Translations under genes and position numbers: made by a program
DNA from: Collinsella sp.
GTDB lineage: Bacteria; Actinomycetota; Coriobacteriia; Coriobacteriales; Coriobacteriaceae
Length of the DNA: 64,000 nt
Direction of reading: 5' to 3'
Assembly: GCA_019419505.1 (NCBI GenBank)
Contig: DXZS01000020.1
Coordinates: 1-64,000 of the forward strand
Notes under the pieces: generated by a model
The model's database searches: none
What the model saw: only the letters and a program-made list of their open reading frames with translations
What the model was told of the DNA's origin: nothing
Part shown: in pieces, positions 36,328 through 46,173 of the stretch
How positions within the stretch are numbered: position 1 is the first letter of the stretch
How the letters are laid out: each line of letters opens with the position of its first letter

Positions 36328-37779
36328 CTAGAAGCTGACATCGAAGCCTGCGCCAGCGCCCTCTTCATCGGTGGTTGGAACGCCCTTTGCCTTGTTGTAG
36401 GCAAAGATCAAGACGATCGGCACGATAAAGGCGATGAGATTGCCAGCCACATACCACACGAGAGTCTCGGGCGTAACGATGAGCAGGCCAAGCACACCGG
36501 TCAGACCCTGACCGATAGCGCGCACCTCAAAGAACTTCACGAAGGCACCGCCGCAGCCTGCACCGATGCATGCGCAGATGAACGGAATGATCGAATAGCG
36601 CATGTTTGCAGCAAAGATAGCGGGCTCGGAGATTCCGACCAGCGTCGGGATAAAGGACGACATGCAGATGTTGCGCTCTTTGGAGTGCTTCTTGTGAATG
36701 AGGTACATACCGATGGCGCCGCCGCCCTGGGCGATGATGGAAACCGACCAGATGGCCTGGATGTAGTTGAAGCCGGTCGTGGCAACGAGGTTGGCCTCGA
36801 TACCCTGGATGAACTGATGCGTACCGGTAACGACGAGCGGCTGCAGGAACGCGGCGAAGACAAAGGCACCAAAGACGCCCATCCTGTTGTACAGGATATC
36901 GATTACGCCGGCGAGGACGTCACCGATCAGGTTGCCGAGCGGGCCGAACACGGTGAACAGGGCGACGTTAGCAAGAATCAGGGTAACGGTCGGGACGAAA
37001 ACGAACGAAACGACCTCGGGGATGTACTTCTGGGCAATCTTCTCGACCTTGGCCATAAACCAGGCAGTCAGGATTGCGGGGAACACACCGCCCTGGAAAG
37101 CAACCATGGGAATGGATAGCGGACCAAAGTTCCAGTACTCAGCACCCGTCGGGTCCATAACGAACGTGTTGCGGTTCATAAGGCTCGGGTGAACCATGAC
37201 GATACCGACGAGGATGCCCAGGATCGGGTTACCGCCAAAACGCTTGACCGCGCTGTACATAACCAGGACAGGCAGGTAGTCGAACGTGGTGGCGATAATG
37301 GCAAAGAAGCTTGCGAGGTTCTTGAGGAACTCGCTGTGATCGGCGAGGCTGCCTTCCATGCCAAAGAGGCCGTTGGCAACGATCAGCGACTTAAGGCCGA
37401 TGATGATTGCAGCGCCGACGAAGGCAGGAATGATGGGGATAAAGATATCCGAGAATACCTTGAGGACCGAGAAGAACTTGCCCTTCTTGTCCGCCTCGGC
37501 GCCCTTGACCTCGGAAGCACTGATCTCCTTAACGCCCGTCAGAGCCATAAACTCATCGTAAACCTTGTTGACGGTACCGGTACCGAAGATGATCATGAGC
37601 TGGCCGCTGTTGTACAGCACGCCCTTGACGCCATCGATGTTCTCGAGCTCGGCCTTGTTGTATTTGCTCGTATCCTTGAGCACCAGACGCAGACGGGTCA
37701 CGCAATGCGTGGCGCCCTCGATGTTCTCCAGTCCGCCGACGTTGTCGACGACTTGCTGGGACACTGCCTTGTAGTCCAT
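36328..37779 (-). CDS. scrA: PTS sucrose-type transporter subunit IIBC
   Basis: 483 residues. Residues 1-85 are IIB with phospho-Cys26 in ATHCVTRLRL; the remainder is an IIC membrane domain with about ten hydrophobic segments (glucose/sucrose superfamily). No IIA domain is fused, so IIA must come from elsewhere. It imports and phosphorylates sucrose or a related sugar. ATG 37779 is preferred because GGAGAGG lies just upstream. It sits between two GH32 genes. Confidence 0.92.
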   Translation of the reverse strand: MDYKAVSQQVVDNVGGLENIEGATHCVTRLRLVLKDTSKYNKAELENIDGVKGVLYNSGQLMIIFGTGTVNKVYDEFMALTGVKEISASEVKGAEADKKGKFFSVLKVFSDIFIPIIPAFVGAAIIIGLKSLIVANGLFGMEGSLADHSEFLKNLASFFAIIATTFDYLPVLVMYSAVKRFGGNPILGILVGIVMVHPSLMNRNTFVMDPTGAEYWNFGPLSIPMVAFQGGVFPAILTAWFMAKVEKIAQKYIPEVVSFVFVPTVTLILANVALFTVFGPLGNLIGDVLAGVIDILYNRMGVFGAFVFAAFLQPLVVTGTHQFIQGIEANLVATTGFNYIQAIWSVSIIAQGGGAIGMYLIHKKHSKERNICMSSFIPTLVGISEPAIFAANMRYSIIPFICACIGAGCGGAFVKFFEVRAIGQGLTGVLGLLIVTPETLVWYVAGNLIAFIVPIVLIFAYNKAKGVPTTDEEGAGAGFDVSF

Positions 37780-37824
37780 GTTCCTCTCCATTCCTTTTCT
37801 AAATCATAAAACGGTTCGTTGCCG

Positions 37825-39207
37825 CTACAGAGACGCGATCGTTGCGTTTGCGCACTTGAGCGCACCGTCGGTGACGGTAAGCGCCACACCCTGGCCCTGC
37901 TTGTTGCAGAAGCGAGCGTTGAGCGCAACATCATCGACAAAGATGGTCGCGATGTCGTCGTCGACGACCAGACGCACATGGTGAGTGCCCTCGCCCTTAA
38001 AGAACAACGGACGCTCGAGGCCCATGCTGTTGACCTGGAACCACGGATACTGGGGGGCCGCCGTAAACTCGAGTTTGCCCTCACGCAGGTTGGCGCGGAA
38101 CTCATAGGCAAGACCGGACTCGGCGTCCTCGGCAAGCTTCACCGAGAAGCCGGCAGCGTCACCGGCGAGCTCGATGTCGGCGTCGAGCATATAGGTAGAA
38201 CCGGCATCCGCGGCGAGCACCTGCTCGACCTTGCCCGACTCGCACGAAAGCTCAAAGGCCTCGACTGCCTTAGCCTCGCCAAAGGCGCCAAGCATGCTGT
38301 CGGGAAGCTTGGTGCCGAGCGTTCCGTCGGCACGCTGAACGATCTCGAGAGGCATAAAAGTGCCACCCCACAGGTAAGAGCTGGGGTCGCCGCCCTCGTC
38401 GCGCGTAGGAACCCAACCAAAGAGAACGCGGCGCTCGCCGTCAAATGCGGTACGTGCAGCATAGTACGCGCGGCCATCGAAGGAATCGTCAGCGGGGGTG
38501 ATCCAAGGACCGTTGATAGAGCGAGACATGCGGTAACGGGTCTTGTTGCCATCACTGTACTCAGAGAACACCAGATACCACCAGTCGCCCATCTTAAAGA
38601 GATCAGGCATCTCGAACATGGTGTACAGGCCCGGATTCCACCAGTCGCCCTGGAACTCCCAGGTATCCAGGTCCTTGGAGGTGAACTTGACCAGACGACC
38701 GGTCATCAGACGCTTGTCCTCGCCCACACGCGTGCCGAGGATGAGCATGTACTCTTCGTTCTCCTCATCCCAAAGAACAAAGGGATCGCGCCAGTTGCGG
38801 TCATCGTAACCCTCCTGGGGCGGAAGCAGCGTCTCGGCGATGTTCTTCTCCCACTTGACGGCGTCGTCACTCGTTGCGTGAAGAAGAACCTGCTTCATCA
38901 AGCGTGCGCGGACCTTATCGCGATTGCAACCAGTGTAGAGCGCATGGTACTTGTCGCCCACCTTAAACACCGTGCCGGCATAAACGTACTGGTCGACTTC
39001 CTCGTCGCCGCCACGCTCAAGGCTCTCACCAAAGTCCTTGTAGTTGACGAAATCCTTGGTCGTCGCGAGTGCCCAGCCAAACGGCTCTCCGAAAGGTCCG
39101 GGGTTACGCGTGTCACGCTGATGATAGAGATAGAACGTGCCGTCCTCGCCGTACGGCATGATGTCGCCTACCCAAATTCCCTCAGGCTGGTAATAAACCT
39201 TGTGCAT
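37825..39207 (-). CDS. Divergent GH32-family protein
   Basis: 460 residues with a GH32-like five-blade propeller plus C-terminal sandwich. The usual WMNDPNG is replaced by GIWVGDIMPY, the RDP motif is kept (NWRDPFVLW), and the acid motif reads EMPDLF rather than ECPDLF; the candidate nucleophile Asp, stabilising Asp and acid Glu are therefore retained in altered contexts. No signal peptide. Clustered with scrA/scrB, it may cleave a phosphorylated fructo-oligosaccharide or another fructoside. Start at 39207 is preceded by GGAAAGGAAG. Candidate LacI-type operators lie 48-134 bp upstream of the start. Confidence 0.82.
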   Translation of the reverse strand: MHKVYYQPEGIWVGDIMPYGEDGTFYLYHQRDTRNPGPFGEPFGWALATTKDFVNYKDFGESLERGGDEEVDQYVYAGTVFKVGDKYHALYTGCNRDKVRARLMKQVLLHATSDDAVKWEKNIAETLLPPQEGYDDRNWRDPFVLWDEENEEYMLILGTRVGEDKRLMTGRLVKFTSKDLDTWEFQGDWWNPGLYTMFEMPDLFKMGDWWYLVFSEYSDGNKTRYRMSRSINGPWITPADDSFDGRAYYAARTAFDGERRVLFGWVPTRDEGGDPSSYLWGGTFMPLEIVQRADGTLGTKLPDSMLGAFGEAKAVEAFELSCESGKVEQVLAADAGSTYMLDADIELAGDAAGFSVKLAEDAESGLAYEFRANLREGKLEFTAAPQYPWFQVNSMGLERPLFFKGEGTHHVRLVVDDDIATIFVDDVALNARFCNKQGQGVALTVTDGALKCANATIASL

Positions 39208-39254
39208 CCGAGACTTCCTTTCCCACGAGATACTAACTCGGTACAACTGCAAGA

Positions 39255-39341
39255 TATGTCAATCGTTTTCATATGTCAAACGTTTTCACATCAATACGTC
39301 TTTTCGCAGTTCCAGTCGTCGGCAAACGGTTGACATATGCC
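39255..39341 (-). promoter_or_regulatory. Candidate LacI-family operators upstream of the sucrose operon
   Basis: Three related sites: ATGTCAATCGTTTTCATATG (39256-39275), ATGTCAAACGTTTTCACAT (39273-39291) and GGCAAACGGTTGACATATGC (39321-39340). Each is centred on a CG flanked by AA/TT like LacI/GalR operators. A similar ATGTCATACGTTTACATAC lies at 40422-40440 in front of the regulator gene, suggesting autoregulation. Confidence 0.6.
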
Positions 39342-39391
39342 GATGAACGGTCATCAGAGGCGTTCGAGGGATTCTTTTGGCTCGGAATGAA

Positions 39392-40402
39392 CTAGGCGGT
39401 TTTGCCCTCGATAAGTTCGACGGGAAGCTTGATATTCGATTCGGGCTTTTCACCGTTAACAAGAGCGATGATGGATTGCGCCGCGAGCTCTCCGATGCGA
39501 TCGATATCTTGACGTACGGTTGTTAAGTCAGGCATAAACGTCATAGTGCGGCGGGCGCCATCCGCGCCCACGACCTTAATATCATCCGGAGCGCTCAAGC
39601 CGCGCTGCTTCATAACGTTGAGGCAGATGGCCGCCATCGTGTCGTCTCCCGCAAAGATGCCGTCAATATCGGGGTTCTCATCGAGGATCTTCGCAACGAC
39701 CGCACTCTTTTCGTCATCGGACTTAACGAACTCGACCTCACGGACAAGCGCGGGCAAACCGGCCTGCTCCACAACATCGTAGTAGGCATCGGTACGCTTA
39801 TTGGCAGGCATACGCATGCGGCTATTGTTGCGCAGGCACAAGATACGCGAACACCCGTCATCGATCAGGCGACGCGTGGCAAGTTCGCCGATGCTATAGC
39901 TGTCGCTCGCAATCTGAACAGAGGCCTCGCCAAGGTCGCAGTCGATACCAACCAGGCTCAAGCCCATCTCGGCATACGCCTCGGCACCGATATTGAGGGA
40001 GTTGACGATGACGCCGTCGACCATATTGCGGCGGAGCATGTCAATATAGGAACGCTCAAGATCAGGTCGATTGGCGCTGTTGCACAGCAACATCTTGAAG
40101 CCGTTTTCCGCCAACGTGCGCTCGACCGCCTGCACAACCTGAGCATGGAACGGGCTGCTCACAAAGGGAACGATCATGCCGATAAGGTTCAGGCGACCGT
40201 TGAGCATGGCACGGGCGATATCGTTGGGCGTATAGTTGATGCGCTCCATCGCAGCATGGACCTTATCGCGGGTTTCTTGGCTAATATAGCCGCGATTATT
40301 AAGCACGCGAGATACCGTAGTGGGCGAAACCCCCGCCACCGCTGCAACTTCCTTGATGCCAGGCTTAGCAGAATCCTTAGAACGAGCGCCCTCGCGAGCC
40401 AT
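39392..40402 (-). CDS. LacI-family transcriptional regulator of the sucrose locus
   Basis: 336 residues. The N-terminal HTH (IKEVAAVAGVSPTTVSRVLN) and hinge helix precede a periplasmic-binding-type sugar sensor domain. It is the first gene of the minus-strand sucrose cluster and probably represses it until a sugar or sugar phosphate binds. ATG 40402 is supported by GGGGGAGGG upstream. Candidate operators flank it at 39255-39341 and 40422-40440. Confidence 0.92.
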   Translation of the reverse strand: MAREGARSKDSAKPGIKEVAAVAGVSPTTVSRVLNNRGYISQETRDKVHAAMERINYTPNDIARAMLNGRLNLIGMIVPFVSSPFHAQVVQAVERTLAENGFKMLLCNSANRPDLERSYIDMLRRNMVDGVIVNSLNIGAEAYAEMGLSLVGIDCDLGEASVQIASDSYSIGELATRRLIDDGCSRILCLRNNSRMRMPANKRTDAYYDVVEQAGLPALVREVEFVKSDDEKSAVVAKILDENPDIDGIFAGDDTMAAICLNVMKQRGLSAPDDIKVVGADGARRTMTFMPDLTTVRQDIDRIGELAAQSIIALVNGEKPESNIKLPVELIEGKTA

Positions 40403-40421
40403 AGCACCCTCCCCCATCAAC

Positions 40422-40440
40422 ATGTCATACGTTTACATAC
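40422..40440 (-). promoter_or_regulatory. Candidate LacI-type operator (autoregulation)
   Basis: ATGTCATACGTTTACATAC, 20 bp upstream of the lacI-type start codon, sharing ATGTCANNCGTTTNCAT with the sites at 39256 and 39273. Confidence 0.5.
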
Positions 40441-40542
40441 GAACAAAGCATACCCCAACAACAGCGGGAAGACGGTAACAGTACAAGTAAGTAAACGACT
40501 CATCCAAATAATTAGGAGAGTTTCGCCTAAAGGGTGACTACA

Positions 40543-40686
40543 CAGGACCCCCGCCGGGGCTGTTTGGGCTACCTCCCAAAACATTCCGCAGGACGCAAAG
40601 AGGCTCGCCGCACGAAGTGCGCAGCGAGCCTCTTTGCATGTCCGAGGACGTTTTGGGAGGTAGCCCAAACAGCCCCGGCGATCCTG
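40543..40686 (-). ncRNA. Family D structured element, copy 3 (3' of grcA)
   Basis: Perfect 31-bp outer arms (40552-40582, 40650-40680). In the grcA sense: CGTCCTCGGACATG, inner stem CAAAGAGGCTCGC / GCGAGCCTCTTTG (one G-to-C change at its tip), apical TGCGCACTTCGTGCG, then CGTCCTGCGGAA. It begins about 17 bp after the stop codon. Confidence 0.8.
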
Positions 40687-40702
40687 CGGGAGTTGAGCCC
40701 CT

Positions 40703-40954
40703 TTAGAACTTGTCGTGGAAGGTACGCGCAATGACCTCGTCCTGCTGCTCCTTGGTGAGCGTGTGGAAGTTCACGGCATAGCCGGAAACGCGGATGGTCA
40801 GCTGCGGGTACTTCTCGGGGTGAGCCTGAGCGTCGAGCAGCGTCTCACGGTTGAAGACGTTGATGTTCAGGTGGTGGCCACCCTTCTCGGCGTAAGCGTC
40901 GAGCATGTGGACCAGGTTATCGGCCTGGGTCTCGGAAACTTCAGAAACCTTCAT
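40703..40954 (-). CDS. grcA: Stand-alone glycyl-radical subunit of pyruvate formate-lyase (GrcA-like)
   Basis: 83 residues, matching only the last part of canonical PFL. The radical motif RVSGYAV is at 55-61 with the radical glycine at 58; [17 protein letters not shown] and [14 protein letters not shown] match the PFL C-terminus. The neighbouring PflB lacks this domain, so the two products must associate to make an active enzyme; this differs from E. coli GrcA, which repairs a full-length PFL. GAAGGAG lies before ATG 40954. Same operon as pflB, separated by two hairpins. Confidence 0.9.
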   Translation of the reverse strand: MKVSEVSETQADNLVHMLDAYAEKGGHHLNINVFNRETLLDAQAHPEKYPQLTIRVSGYAVNFHTLTKEQQDEVIARTFHDKF

Positions 40955-41039
40955 AATGTGTCTCCTTCGATTAATAGGCGCCGGCCGAAACCGGCGCACT
41001 AATCAGTAATCGTTATTGTTAGTATAGCACTAACAATAG
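40955..41039 (-). promoter_or_regulatory. Tandem hairpins between pflB and grcA
   Basis: On the minus strand, TATTGTTAGT pairs perfectly with ACTAACAATA around GCTAT right after the pflB stop, followed by GCGCCGG/CCGGCGC around a TTTCGG loop, then the grcA ribosome site. The second stem lacks a U-tract, so it more likely stabilises or processes mRNA to set the subunit ratio than terminates. Confidence 0.7.
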
Positions 41040-43091
<2,052 letters not shown>

Positions 43092-43486
43092 TGTGTAACC
43101 ACGCTCCTAGTTACGTGTAATGCGGCGCTCTCTCACACCGCTGCTTATTGAATTCTTGAATTTTCGGCTTGCACTACCGGCTTCTTCCGTTCTTCACCAC
43201 ATGTTGGTGCAGGGAAAAACGTTTGTCCACCTTGGAACTGCAACCCAAAACCCAAGATTTCACCCGTTTGAGAAGGATAACATAGCGACCCTCTCCATCT
43301 GGGCTGTTATATGTTTCTTTTTTTATATCATAAGGGCGTTTTTTACAAACCCGCAGGAAATGCGAGCGTGAACAACTACCGTTCACCGATTTGTTTGGTA
43401 TTTTTCCTTGCCTTTGTACGACGTTCACTCTAGCTGTTATGCCAGCTTTAGCAGGGTAAAGTGTTCCAGAGACCCTACAGAAACTG

Positions 43487-43520
43487 CAGGGCGGCCACGG
43501 GATCCCCCGTGGCCGCCCTG
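43487..43520 (-). terminator. Terminator after kdgT
   Basis: CAGGGCGGCCACGGG pairs with CCGTGGCCGCCCTG; a stretch of T follows on the plus side (AGTTTTTAG) and a weak one on the minus side. The rest of 43092-43486 is the pfl upstream region with AT-rich tracts and no recognisable gene. Confidence 0.75.
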
Positions 43521-43558
43521 TGGCGTGACTAGTTTTTAGCTTTGATTGCCGCTTGGCA

Positions 43559-44575
43559 TTAGGCGGCTGAGGCGGCCTTGTCGGTCGTTGCCTTGCTGTT
43601 GCTCTGCTGGCCCTCAAAATGCTTGTAGCACCAGCTGGTGACCAGCGGGGTCAAAATGGCCGTCACGATAGCACATGCTGCGACCTGCGCCGTAGCCGTC
43701 GCGAGCACCGCGCCGCCGTACATGGCCTCGTTGACGCTTGCCATGGCAGCAGGCGTGGCCACATTGGCTCCGGCGCAGCTCGAAATGGCCGCACCTGCGA
43801 CACCCGTACCGCCCGTGAGCTTATCGACCGCGATGACGGGAATTGCAAAGACCACCGAGCAGATCACGCCGAGCAGGATGCCGGGAAGACCACCGTTGAT
43901 AAGCTGGCCAAAGGTCATGGTCGATCCCATGGCAAAGAAGACGAGCACGATGATGGCGGAAAGTGCCGGTGCCATCATCTTCTTAAAGCTGGGGAAGAGG
44001 TTACCCAGGATAATGCCGACGACGATCGGCAGGATGGCGCCCACGAGCGACCAGCCGATCGGAGCCTGACCGGCAGCGCCGAGCACGATCATCGTGACCG
44101 GAGGGCCGACAACCAGCGTGGTGATGGCGACGGCGCCACGCTCGGCCTCATTGCCCATGGTGCCCATCAGACCAGCGTACATAGCGTTGTTGGCACCCGT
44201 GCAAGCCGCCAGCATCACCATGGCAGAAATGCCAAACAAGTTGTCGTTGAACACATAAAGGACGAGCAGCGACACGGCAACGACCACGATTTGCTTGACA
44301 GCGATGATGATGGCACCGCGGGCAGCGGCGGCAGGAGCACTCTTAAACGAAATCGTCGTACCGACGATGAGCAAAAAGGCGCCCACGAGCGGGCCTGCAC
44401 CCTGCTGGGTCATGCCAAGCGTAAAGCTGCCGAGCGTTTTGAACAGGTCAGGGAACAGCGTGTTGAGCAGGCAGCCCAACAAAAGCGGCACCAAAATATT
44501 GGCACCCGGGATGGAGGACATCTTAAAGAACGGCTCCTTTGCCGCCGGCGCCTCCACCGCAGTCGATTCACTCAT
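43559..44575 (-). CDS. kdgT: 2-keto-3-deoxygluconate permease
   Basis: 338-residue membrane protein of the KdgT family with about ten hydrophobic segments; GANILVPLLLGCLLNTLFP at the N-terminus and CAGANVATPAAMA in the C-terminal half are family-typical. It imports 2-keto-3-deoxygluconate by proton symport. It follows the SDR gene by about 110 bp on the same strand; together they suggest use of pectin or uronic-acid breakdown products. ATG 44575 has GGAG upstream. Confidence 0.9.
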   Translation of the reverse strand: MSESTAVEAPAAKEPFFKMSSIPGANILVPLLLGCLLNTLFPDLFKTLGSFTLGMTQQGAGPLVGAFLLIVGTTISFKSAPAAAARGAIIIAVKQIVVVAVSLLVLYVFNDNLFGISAMVMLAACTGANNAMYAGLMGTMGNEAERGAVAITTLVVGPPVTMIVLGAAGQAPIGWSLVGAILPIVVGIILGNLFPSFKKMMAPALSAIIVLVFFAMGSTMTFGQLINGGLPGILLGVICSVVFAIPVIAVDKLTGGTGVAGAAISSCAGANVATPAAMASVNEAMYGGAVLATATAQVAACAIVTAILTPLVTSWCYKHFEGQQSNSKATTDKAASAA

Positions 44576-44683
44576 ATATATCTCCTTTGGATGCATGCGA
44601 ATCGTAGCCGCACGCGCCTATATCAGAAAGAAGGCGACGGTCCCGAGTCGCAGGAGCCGTCGCCGAATAATCGTCGTGGGGTA

Positions 44684-45433
44684 TTACCCGTCCAGGACGA
44701 TGCCACCGTCGCAGTCGCCGATCTCGCCGTTCACGAAGCTGGCGAGGTCGGAAGCGAAGAACAGCACCATCTGCGCAGGCTCGCTGGCCTGGGCGGCGCG
44801 GCCCAGAGGAATACCGTTGATGATGCGCTGAGAGTTCTCGTCAGAGAGAATCGAGGTCATATCGGTCAACGTGAGCGACGGGCACACGGCGTTGCAGCGG
44901 ACGCCAAACTTGCCGCCTTCCTTGGCGACTGCCTTGGTTAGACCGTTAACACCGGCCTTGGAGCTGGCGTAGGCGGCGGTGCCGAGCAGGCCGCCACCGA
45001 TCTTGCCCGCAACGGAACTCACGTTGACGATAGTGCCGGCATGGGCCGCCTTAAAGTGCGGGTACACGGCGTTCATCATGGTAAAGGTACCGTTGAGGTT
45101 GATGTCGATGGTGCGACGCCACTCGGTGTCATCGATCTCGTCGAACTTCTTGGTGCTGATGACGCCAGCGCAGTTGATCAGGATGTTGGTTTGCGGCAGG
45201 TCCGTAAAAATCTGCTCGACGGTCTCGCGCGCCTTGGGTGCATCGGCGACATCGAGCTGATAGAACTTGTTGCCATCGCCAAGCTCGGCCACCGCGGCCT
45301 CGCCCTTAGCAGCGTTCCTTGCGATGAGCGCGACGTGTCCGCCGCCCGCAACGATGCCCTTGGCAATCTCGAGGCCAATGCCCTGAGTGCCGCCCGTGAC
45401 AATCGCGGTCTTGCCCGTGAAGTCAAATGCCAT
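44684..45433 (-). CDS. SDR-family oxidoreductase (KduD/gluconate dehydrogenase-like)
   Basis: 249-residue classical short-chain dehydrogenase: TGGTQGIG cofactor loop, NCAGV, catalytic Ser in NVSSVAG and YASSK with catalytic Tyr/Lys. Next to kdgT, a role in interconverting keto-deoxy sugar acids is inferred (KduD-like), but the family is broad. ATG 45433 is set by AAGGGGG upstream. Cytoplasmic. Confidence 0.86.
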   Translation of the reverse strand: MAFDFTGKTAIVTGGTQGIGLEIAKGIVAGGGHVALIARNAAKGEAAVAELGDGNKFYQLDVADAPKARETVEQIFTDLPQTNILINCAGVISTKKFDEIDDTEWRRTIDINLNGTFTMMNAVYPHFKAAHAGTIVNVSSVAGKIGGGLLGTAAYASSKAGVNGLTKAVAKEGGKFGVRCNAVCPSLTLTDMTSILSDENSQRIINGIPLGRAAQASEPAQMVLFFASDLASFVNGEIGDCDGGIVLDG

Positions 45434-45625
45434 GACTCCATCCCCCTTTATGTAAGGTGTCTCCTTGCGGGAAGTTGGAGCATCGCACGTGGCGATTATA
45501 TGAGTCCCAGTCGTCATGGTGGTGACAACCCCTCGCCTAACCGCGGGCATAATAGTTCTTTGAAACGCTACAATTATTGAATTATTTTAATTCTTTATAC
45601 GCTCTTTATATTGCCTAGCGGCCAA

Positions 45626-45656
45626 GTAGTTTTTTGGGACATGCCTAGAAATCTAC
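45626..45656. repeat. Small hairpin with GGGACATG loop
   Basis: GTAGTTTTTT and AAATCTAC around GGGACATGCCTAG, related to 25416-25448 and, by GGGACA, to family B. It lies in the divergent region between the SDR and marR genes. Confidence 0.6.
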
Positions 45657-45723
45657 CGAATGGAATGCTTGGGCGGGGGTATCATCTTTCACCGAAAATA
45701 GTTTCTAGTGTTAGGGGTTTTCG

Positions 45724-46173
45724 GTGGAAGATACCGATTTCCATGAGCTTGGGCGTCAACTCTTTACCGAGTTTGGCAGCATGCACCAGCGCGTTTCGCG
45801 CTTTGCCGACCAGGCTCTGGGTGGCGAGATGGCCGTCATGCGCGCCCTCATGCGCGCCGGCGGCTCGCTCACGCCGAGCGAACTCGCCGATCGTGCCTGG
45901 GTCTCGAGCGCCCGTATCGCCAATATCCTGCGCGCCCTCGAGGCCAAGGGCTGGGTCGAGCGCGAGCACTCAAAGACCGACCGTCGTCGCGTACACGTCA
46001 CAGTGACCGACAAGGGATTCCAGGTCATCGAAATCAAACGTCGGGAATTCGAGGACCGCACCGCAGCCTTCCTCGAGCAGCTCGGCGAAACAGATACCCA
46101 AGAGATGGTGCGCCTTCTAAGACGTGCCAACGAAATTATCGACCGCAATCAAGAAAGGAGAGATGCCGAGTGA
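45724..46173 (+). CDS. MarR-family transcriptional regulator
   Basis: 149-residue winged-helix regulator: LTPSELADRAWVSSARIANIL recognition region and the wing KTDRRRVHVTVTDKG. It starts with GTG at 45724 and overlaps the ABC exporter gene by 4 bp, so it is the first gene of a three-gene operon that it probably represses until a ligand (often a phenolic or drug) binds. Confidence 0.92.
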   Translation: MEDTDFHELGRQLFTEFGSMHQRVSRFADQALGGEMAVMRALMRAGGSLTPSELADRAWVSSARIANILRALEAKGWVEREHSKTDRRRVHVTVTDKGFQVIEIKRREFEDRTAAFLEQLGETDTQEMVRLLRRANEIIDRNQERRDAE

